Origin: Caecibacteroides pullorum
GTDB taxonomy: Bacteria > Bacteroidota > Bacteroidia > Bacteroidales > Bacteroidaceae
Reading direction: 5' to 3'
DNA: 64,000 bases
Assembly (NCBI RefSeq): GCF_019239235.1
Contig: NZ_JAAZTS010000001.1
Coordinates: 248,001-312,000, forward strand
The first letter of the stretch is position 1, and each line of letters opens with the position of its first letter. The notes under the pieces were generated by a model, which was not told where the DNA came from, searched no databases, and saw only the letters and a program-made list of their open reading frames with translations. Shown piece after piece: positions 58,473-64,000 of this stretch. Both the position numbers and the translations under genes were made by a program.

Positions 58473-60929
58473 ATGAAATACCTGATTATTGGGGGTGTGG
58501 CAGGCGGAGCAACCGCCGCCGCCCGACTGAGAAGAGTGGACGAAGCGGCAGACATCATCCTGCTGGAGAAGGGAAAATACATCTCGTACGCCAACTGCGG
58601 CCTGCCGTACTACATCGGCGGCGTCATCGAAGATCGTGCCAAGCTGCTGGTGCAGACGCCCCAGTCGTTCGGGCAGCGCTTCCGCATCGACGTGCGTGTG
58701 GAGAACGAGGCCGTGGCCATCGACCCCGCCCGCAAGGCCGTGACCGTGCGCCGTGCCGACGGCACCACCTACGAGGAGACCTACGACAAGCTGCTCCTCT
58801 CGCCCGGCGCCACGCCCGTGCGTCCGCCCCTCGAGGGCATCGGCGAGGAGGGCATCTTCACCCTGCGCAATGTGGACGACACCGACCGCATCAAAGCCTA
58901 TCTCACGGAGAAGCGCGTGCGTCGTGCCGTCGTGGTGGGCGCGGGCTTCATCGGGCTGGAGATGGCCGAAAACCTGCACCACGCCGGCGTGGCCGTCTCC
59001 GTGGTCGAGATGGGCAATCAGGTGATGGCCCCCATCGACTACTCCATGGCCGCCCCCGTGCACCAGCACCTCGTGGAGAAGGGCGTGGGCCTCTACCTGG
59101 AGGAGGGCGTCACCAGCTTCCGCCGCACCGACGAGGGCCTCACCGTCTTCCTGAAGAGCGGCAAGACCCTGCAGGCCGACCTTGTGCTGCTCTCCATCGG
59201 CGTGCGTCCCGCTACGGCCTTGGCCAAGGAGGCCGGATTGAAGCTGGGCGAGACGGGCGGCATCTGGGTGGACGAGTACCTGCAAACCTCTGCCCCCGAC
59301 ATCTATGCCGTGGGCGACGCCATCGAGTTTCCGCACCCGTTGACGGGCAAGCCCTGGCTGAACTACCTGGCCGGCCCTGCCAACCGACAGGGACGCATTG
59401 TGGCCGACAACATGGCCCTGGGCAACGTCACCGCCTACGAAGGCGCCATCGGCACCTCCATCGCCAAGGTGTTCGACCTCACCGTGGCCTCCACCGGCTT
59501 GGCCGCCAAGCGCCTGAAGCAGCTGGGCATGGACTACCTGAGCTCCGTGACCCACTCCGGCTCGCATGCCGGCTACTATCCCGACGCCCTGCCCCTGACG
59601 CTGAAGCTGACCTTCGACCCCCGGTCGGGCCGCCTCTACGGCGCCCAGTGCGTGGGTTACGAGGGCGTGGACAAGCGCATCGACCAGATTGCCCAGCTCA
59701 TCAAGCACGGCGGAACGGTGTACGACCTCGTGGAAACCGAGCACGCCTACGCGCCGCCCTTCTCGTCGGCCAAGGACCCCATCGCCATCGCCGGCTACGT
59801 GGCCTCCAACCTGCTGAGCGGAGCCATGCCCGCCATCACCTGGCGCGAGCTGGTGGCGCAGAAAGACGGCCTTGTGCTCATCGACACCCGCACGCCCGAG
59901 GAATTTGCCTTCGGCACCATCCCTGGCGCCGTGAATATCCCCCTCGACAACCTGCGCCAGCGCCTGTCCGAAGTGCCGACGGACCGTCCTGTCGTGGTGT
60001 TCTGCGCCGTGGGTTTGCGTGGCTATCTGGCGCAACGCATCCTGATGGGGCACGGCTACACCAACGTGCGCAACCTGATTGGCGGCTACAAGACCTATTC
60101 CGCGGCCGTAGCGCCCGTTTTGCCTACCGAGGCGTGTTCTTGTACCCGCGAGCCGTCCGCGTCGCACAGAGAGGCTGAAAATGCGTCGTGCGTGTGCGAC
60201 CGCCCCGTGGTGCGCATCAACGCTTGCGGCCTGCAATGCCCCGGCCCCATCATGAAGGTCAAGGAGGCGATGGACGCCGCCGTGCCCGGCCAGCGCGTGG
60301 AAGTGGTGGCTACCGATGCCGGTTTTGCCCGCGACGCCTCTGCCTGGTGCCACACGACGGGCAACCGGTTGATTGAAAAATCGGAGTCGAAAGGCCGCTA
60401 TACCGTACTTTTGGAGAAAGGAAACGGCGTTTGTGAGGCCGAAAATGGCGGAAAAAGCGGTCGCGGAAAGACGCTGATCCTCTTCAGTGACGACCTGGAC
60501 AAGGCGCTTGCGACTTTTGTTTTGGCCAACGGAGCGGCCGCCACGGGTCAGAAGGTGTCTATATTCTTTACCTTCTGGGGATTGAACGTGTTGAAAAAAG
60601 TGAATAAGCCCGCCGTGCAGAAAGACATCTTCGGCCGCATGTTCGGCTGGATGTTGCCCTCCAGCTCGCTGAAGCTGAAGCTCTCGCAGATGAACATGCT
60701 GGGCATGGGCAGCCGCATGATGCGCTACCTGATGAAGCGCAAGGGCGTGGATTCGCTGGAGAGCCTCCGTGCGCAGGCGCTGGCACAGGGCGTGGAGTTC
60801 ATCGCCTGCCAGATGTCGATGGACATGATGGGCATCGCCCGCGAGGAGCTGCTGGACGAAGTGACCGTGGGCGGCGTGGCCACCTACATGGATCGTGCCG
60901 ACCAGGCGAATGTGAACCTGTTCATCTAA
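58473..60929 (+). CDS. CoA-disulfide reductase-like protein fused to rhodanese, TusA and DsrE domains
   Basis: An 818-residue protein. Residues 1-445 form a pyridine-nucleotide-disulfide oxidoreductase of the CoA-disulfide reductase/NADH oxidase type: FAD motif LIIGGVAGGATAAARLRR, active-site Cys42 in SYANCGLPYYIGG, NAD motif VVGAGFIGLEMAENL. Residues 455-555 form a rhodanese domain with Cys511 (VVFCAVGLRGYLAQRI). Residues 580-655 form a TusA-like domain with INACGLQCPGPIMKVKEAMDA (Cys589). The last 160 residues are DsrE-like (KTLILFSDDLDKALATFVLANGA). All four modules handle sulfane sulfur or thiols, so relay of persulfide sulfur is likely. The start at 58473 is chosen from the FAD motif. 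The gene is strikingly G/C-rich. Confidence 0.92.
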   Translation: MKYLIIGGVAGGATAAARLRRVDEAADIILLEKGKYISYANCGLPYYIGGVIEDRAKLLVQTPQSFGQRFRIDVRVENEAVAIDPARKAVTVRRADGTTYEETYDKLLLSPGATPVRPPLEGIGEEGIFTLRNVDDTDRIKAYLTEKRVRRAVVVGAGFIGLEMAENLHHAGVAVSVVEMGNQVMAPIDYSMAAPVHQHLVEKGVGLYLEEGVTSFRRTDEGLTVFLKSGKTLQADLVLLSIGVRPATALAKEAGLKLGETGGIWVDEYLQTSAPDIYAVGDAIEFPHPLTGKPWLNYLAGPANRQGRIVADNMALGNVTAYEGAIGTSIAKVFDLTVASTGLAAKRLKQLGMDYLSSVTHSGSHAGYYPDALPLTLKLTFDPRSGRLYGAQCVGYEGVDKRIDQIAQLIKHGGTVYDLVETEHAYAPPFSSAKDPIAIAGYVASNLLSGAMPAITWRELVAQKDGLVLIDTRTPEEFAFGTIPGAVNIPLDNLRQRLSEVPTDRPVVVFCAVGLRGYLAQRILMGHGYTNVRNLIGGYKTYSAAVAPVLPTEACSCTREPSASHREAENASCVCDRPVVRINACGLQCPGPIMKVKEAMDAAVPGQRVEVVATDAGFARDASAWCHTTGNRLIEKSESKGRYTVLLEKGNGVCEAENGGKSGRGKTLILFSDDLDKALATFVLANGAAATGQKVSIFFTFWGLNVLKKVNKPAVQKDIFGRMFGWMLPSSSLKLKLSQMNMLGMGSRMMRYLMKRKGVDSLESLRAQALAQGVEFIACQMSMDMMGIAREELLDEVTVGGVATYMDRADQANVNLFI

Positions 60930-60930
60930 T

Positions 60931-61048
60931 TGGAATGAAGAATGAAGAACGAAGAATGAAGAATTTCCGTGTGGCCAGTTTGCCCCTTATTCTTCATTCC
61001 TCGTTCCTTATTCTTCATTCCTCATTCTTCATTCTTCATTCTTCATTT
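60931..61048. repeat. A/G-rich inverted repeat before the MarR gene
   Basis: The left arm is GAATGAAGAATGAAGAACG-type sequence (60931-60967); the right arm is the T/C-rich complement in several copies (60988-61048). The spacer contains CCGTGTGG. The right arm ends 6 bases before the ATG at 61055. It would form a strong hairpin covering the translation start region of the mRNA. Confidence 0.78.
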
Positions 61049-61054
61049 ATTTAT

Positions 61055-61414
61055 ATGGAAGTTTTGTGTAAGATACGCGACATCTATCGGGCCATCGCCG
61101 AGTTCGAGGCCCAGTTTGAGCAGGCCTATGGTCTGTCGCTCAACGAAGGCATGCTGCTCTGTACGCTCCTGTCGCGGGGCAAGCTGAGCTCCAGCGAGGT
61201 GGCCGAGGCTTTGGGGCTTTCGGCCTCCAACGCGTCGAAAGTCATCCGCTCCGTCGAGGGCAAGGAACTGATTGTGCGCCAGGTGGGGCGCGAGGACAAG
61301 CGTCAGATGTACTTCGTGCCGACCCCTGCGGGCAAGGAACTGATCGGGCGCATCAAGGCGGCCCACTTCGACCTGCCGCCGTTACTGGCCGAGGCCGTGG
61401 GCGAGGGGTGCTGA
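61055..61414 (+). CDS. MarR-family transcriptional regulator
   Basis: A 119-residue protein with a winged helix: GLSLNEGMLLCTLLSRGKLS, then the recognition helix region SSSEVAEALGLSASNASKVI and the wing RQVGREDKRQMYFVPTPAGKE. The start at 61055 (MEVLCKIRD) follows the inverted repeat; the longer frame from 60935 only translates that repeat. The adjacent upstream gene suggests it senses thiols or sulfur species and controls the four-domain protein, but this is inference from position. The domain is slightly short at the C-terminus compared with usual MarR dimerisation helices. Confidence 0.85.
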   Translation: MEVLCKIRDIYRAIAEFEAQFEQAYGLSLNEGMLLCTLLSRGKLSSSEVAEALGLSASNASKVIRSVEGKELIVRQVGREDKRQMYFVPTPAGKELIGRIKAAHFDLPPLLAEAVGEGC

Positions 61415-61494
61415 GACAGCTTCATCTTCGTTACCCGCGATGAGTTTTGAAGGAAGAACTTGCCTTTGGGGAAGGTTTTTTCTTCAGAATTGTT

Positions 61495-61502
61495 TATTTT
61501 TG
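61495..61502 (+). promoter_or_regulatory. -7 box before fkp
   Basis: TATTTTTG matches TAnnTTTG, 38 bases before the ATG; no clear -33 box at normal spacing. Confidence 0.45.
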
Positions 61503-61540
61503 TAGCCAATAATGATTGGACACAACAAAAAAAGAACGAT

Positions 61541-64000
61541 ATGCAAAAGCTGTTGTCATTGCCCCCCAACCTGGTGGAGGCCTTCTCCGAACTGGAACGT
61601 GTAGACACGAACGAATGGTTTTGTACGTCCGACCCTGTCGGCATGAAGCTGGGTTCGGGTGGTGGTACCACCTGGCTCCTGCGCCAGTGGGAGCAGAATC
61701 GCTCCGCCGAGGCACGAGCCGAGAAGCGCATCCTCCTCCATGCCGGCGGACAAAGCCGACGCCTGCCGTCCTATGCCCCGTCGGGCAAGATACTGACGCC
61801 CCTGCCCGTGTTCCGCTGGGCGCGCGGCCAGCGGTTGGGTCAGAACCTGCTCTCCCTGCAGCTGCCCTTGTACGAAAAGATCATGGAGCGTGCTCCCGAG
61901 TCGCTTCGCACCCTTATAGCCAGCGGCGACGTCTACATCCGTGCCGAGAAGCCCTTGCAGGACATTCCTGAGGCCGACGTCGTGTGCTACGGCCTGTGGG
62001 TAGATCCTGTGCTGGCCACCCATCACGGCGTGTTCGTCTCCAGCCGCAAGGAGCCCGAAGTGCTCGACTTCATGCTTCAGAAACCTTCGCTGGCCGAGCT
62101 CGAAGATTTGGCGCAAACCCATCTCTTCCTGATGGACATCGGCATCTGGCTCTTGAGCGACCGTGCCGTCGAGTTGCTCAAGAAGCGTTCGCTCAAGGCC
62201 GAAGGGCCGACAGACCCTGCCGTTCTCTGGTCCGACCTGCGCTACTACGACCTCTACTCCGACTTCGGTCGGGCGCTGGGTGCCCATCCGCGCATTGCCG
62301 ACGACGAGCTGAACGCCCTGTCGGTGGCCATCTTGCCCCTGCCTGGTGGCGAGTTCTATCACTACGGCACCAGCCGCGAGCTGCTTTCGAGCACCCTCGC
62401 CCTGCAAAGCAAGGTGTCCGACCAGCGTCAGATCATGCACCGCAAGGTGAAACCCAATGCCTCCATCTTCACCCAAAACGCCGAAGTGGGCATCAAGTTC
62501 TCCGAGGCTAACGAAAACGTGTGGATAGAAAACAGTTGTGTGCCCGCTTCGTGGGAGCTTGGCGCGCGACATATCATCACGGGTGTGCCTCGCAACCAGT
62601 GGGAGCTAGTGTTGTTCGATGGCTATTGCGTTGACATCGTGCCCTTGCAGGGTGGAGGATGGGCGGTTCGCCCCTATGGCTTCGACAATGCTTTCAAGGG
62701 GGCTTTGGACGATGAGAATACCCGTTACCTGAATAACTCCTTCAACTTTTGGATGGAGTGCCGCGAACTTACTTTGGACGACTTCCCAGGCCGTCACGAC
62801 GATCTTCAGGCGGCCGCCCTCTTCCCTGTGGTGTACGATGTGGAGATGATGGGGCAGATGGTTGCCTGGATGACCACTAACCCTACCTCGTGGGAAGTTC
62901 GTCAGAAGTGGCTGGAGGCTGAACGCCTCTCGGCCGACGAGATTTCCGCCCGTGCCGACCTGCGCCGCCTCTATGCCCAACGCGAAGCCTTTGCCAAGAA
63001 GAACTGGGAACTGCTGGCCTTGAACTATGAGAAAAGCGTCTTCTACCAGCTCGACCTGGCCGACGCCGCGCGCGAATACCATCGCCTCGACTTGCCGAAG
63101 CCAGCTCCGCTGCCCGACGATGCCCCACTGATGCAACGCATCCACAACCGCATGCTTCGTGCGCAGGTGGACAAGCTGGGCGGCGCCGACTACAAGGCCG
63201 ACGAACAGGCTGCCTTCGGCCTGCTCCGCGAGGGCCTGCTGGCCGACCTCTACGAACACAAGAGCCGCCCCATGCTCAACGTCTATAGCGACCAGATTGT
63301 GTGGGGACGAAGCCCTGTGCGCATCGACATGGCGGGCGGATGGACCGACACGCCTCCCTATTCGCTCCTGGCGGGTGGGCATGTGGTGAACATTGCCGTC
63401 GAGCTCAACGGCCAGCCGCCCCTGCAGGTCTATGTCAAGCCCTGCAAGGACTTCCACATCATCCTCCGCTCCATCGACATGGGTGCTATGGAGGTCATCC
63501 GTACGTACGAAGAACTGCACGACTATTGCAAGATAGGTTCGCCCTTCTCCATCCCCAAGGCGGCGTTGGTGCTGGCTGGTTTCTCGCCCAAGTTCTCTGA
63601 AGTAGCTTACGAGACACTGACCGAACAGCTTCAGGCCTTTGGGACGGGCATTGAAATCACCCTGCTCTCGGCCATCCCTGCGGGGTCAGGGTTGGGTACC
63701 AGCTCCATCCTGGCGTCCACCGTGCTGGGGTCGCTGAGCGACTTCTGTGGCCTGTCGTGGGACAAGAACGAGGTGTGCCGCCGCACCCTCGCCCTCGAGC
63801 AGTTGCTCACTACGGGCGGCGGTTGGCAAGATCAGTATGGAGGTGTGCTTCAAGGTATCAAGCTCTTGCAGACGGAGCCTGGCTTCGTTCAGCAACCTTT
63901 GGTGCGTTGGTTGCCCGACCACTTGTTTGTACAACCAGAATATCGCGCCTGCCACCTGCTCTACTACACAGGTATCACTCGCACGGCCAAAGGTATTCTG
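61541..64000 (+). CDS. fkp: Bifunctional L-fucokinase/GDP-fucose pyrophosphorylase (C-terminus beyond window)
   Basis: 820 codons are visible and the frame is open at the right edge; the known B. fragilis enzyme is about 950 residues. The N-terminal half is the pyrophosphorylase, with HAGGQSRRLPSYAPSGKILT (about residues 67-86) and a left-handed beta-helix section. The C-terminal half is a GHMP kinase, with VRIDMAGGWTDTPPYS (about residue 595) and the ATP loop SAIPAGSGLGTSSILAS (about 709-725). It converts external L-fucose via fucose-1-phosphate to GDP-fucose for surface glycans. The ATG at 61541 begins MQKLLSLPPNLVEAF. An antisense frame over it is a codon-bias shadow. Confidence 0.95.
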   Translation, partial: MQKLLSLPPNLVEAFSELERVDTNEWFCTSDPVGMKLGSGGGTTWLLRQWEQNRSAEARAEKRILLHAGGQSRRLPSYAPSGKILTPLPVFRWARGQRLGQNLLSLQLPLYEKIMERAPESLRTLIASGDVYIRAEKPLQDIPEADVVCYGLWVDPVLATHHGVFVSSRKEPEVLDFMLQKPSLAELEDLAQTHLFLMDIGIWLLSDRAVELLKKRSLKAEGPTDPAVLWSDLRYYDLYSDFGRALGAHPRIADDELNALSVAILPLPGGEFYHYGTSRELLSSTLALQSKVSDQRQIMHRKVKPNASIFTQNAEVGIKFSEANENVWIENSCVPASWELGARHIITGVPRNQWELVLFDGYCVDIVPLQGGGWAVRPYGFDNAFKGALDDENTRYLNNSFNFWMECRELTLDDFPGRHDDLQAAALFPVVYDVEMMGQMVAWMTTNPTSWEVRQKWLEAERLSADEISARADLRRLYAQREAFAKKNWELLALNYEKSVFYQLDLADAAREYHRLDLPKPAPLPDDAPLMQRIHNRMLRAQVDKLGGADYKADEQAAFGLLREGLLADLYEHKSRPMLNVYSDQIVWGRSPVRIDMAGGWTDTPPYSLLAGGHVVNIAVELNGQPPLQVYVKPCKDFHIILRSIDMGAMEVIRTYEELHDYCKIGSPFSIPKAALVLAGFSPKFSEVAYETLTEQLQAFGTGIEITLLSAIPAGSGLGTSSILASTVLGSLSDFCGLSWDKNEVCRRTLALEQLLTTGGGWQDQYGGVLQGIKLLQTEPGFVQQPLVRWLPDHLFVQPEYRACHLLYYTGITRTAKGIL

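Noticed and set aside
58410-60353. A 647-codon open frame on the minus strand
   Set aside because: It is fully antisense to the four-domain reductase gene, whose motifs are unmistakable. Its product is His/Gly/Val-rich low-complexity text typical of a reverse reading of G/C-biased codons.

Overview
The window is a chromosomal segment of a gut Bacteroidales bacterium, most likely a Bacteroides species (inference). The evidence is the gene families (fimbrillin-like, DUF4493 and PCMD lipoproteins, a bifunctional fucokinase/GDP-fucose pyrophosphorylase, a short primary sigma factor of about 286 residues, a DUF4290 protein and a DUF3843-like protein) and promoters of the Bacteroidetes type (TTTG, 19-21 bases, then TAnnTTTG). 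No phage, insertion sequence, CRISPR array, tRNA or rRNA was seen. Most of the window is core genome with one accessory surface locus and several unusual intergenic elements.

Layout: 1-4.3 kb holds a phosphate transporter (cut by the window edge), polyphosphate kinase and a small phosphoesterase. 4.66-15.0 kb is a minus-strand run of six lipoproteins (DUF4493 and/or PCMD domains) and one outer-membrane barrel, ending in menA. 15.6-25.9 kb holds a receiver/PEP-synthase-like fusion, gdhA, an M24 peptidase, an acyltransferase, ruvA and ddh. 25.95-29.6 kb has two DUF3857-type proteins, one with a transglutaminase core. 30-36.8 kb is an envelope/isoprenoid/translation cluster (tsaB, DUF4290, murA, rimM, M23 peptidase, dxr, rseP). 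36.9-39.1 kb is yicC-gmk-small membrane protein-nadD. 40.3-42.6 kb is a 42-residue peptide gene followed by a fimbrillin/GLUG lipoprotein. 42.7-48.6 kb has a His-rich CobW-type GTPase, ribE, a TlpA-like protein, a nitroreductase, a YihY protein and the RNase P RNA. 48.7-52.7 kb looks like a murein-peptide salvage group (NlpC/P60, dipeptide epimerase, transglutaminase-like lipoprotein). 52.9-55.6 kb holds the HtrA protease and rpoD. The end carries a clostripain-like protease, a four-domain CoA-disulfide reductase/rhodanese/TusA/DsrE protein, a MarR regulator and fkp (cut by the edge).

The most interesting material is intergenic. (1) Two nearly identical copies of a roughly 60-nt stand-alone transcription unit, each with its own promoter and terminator, lie about 42 kb apart in opposite orientation (4472-4548 and 46810-46886). 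(2) Arrays of a quasi-palindromic AAAGCAnTGCTTT-like motif at about 22-23-bp spacing recur, mostly just after stop codons, together with 21-bp and exact 40-bp arrays; the 40-bp array sits between two intrinsic terminators. (3) A 232-bp element has 30-bp inverted ends around a 54-bp perfect A/T palindrome. (4) MurA has Asp in place of the usual active-site Cys. (5) Two surface-protein genes show abrupt internal changes of base composition.

All assignments come from reading the sequence and recalling family motifs; no database search was run.
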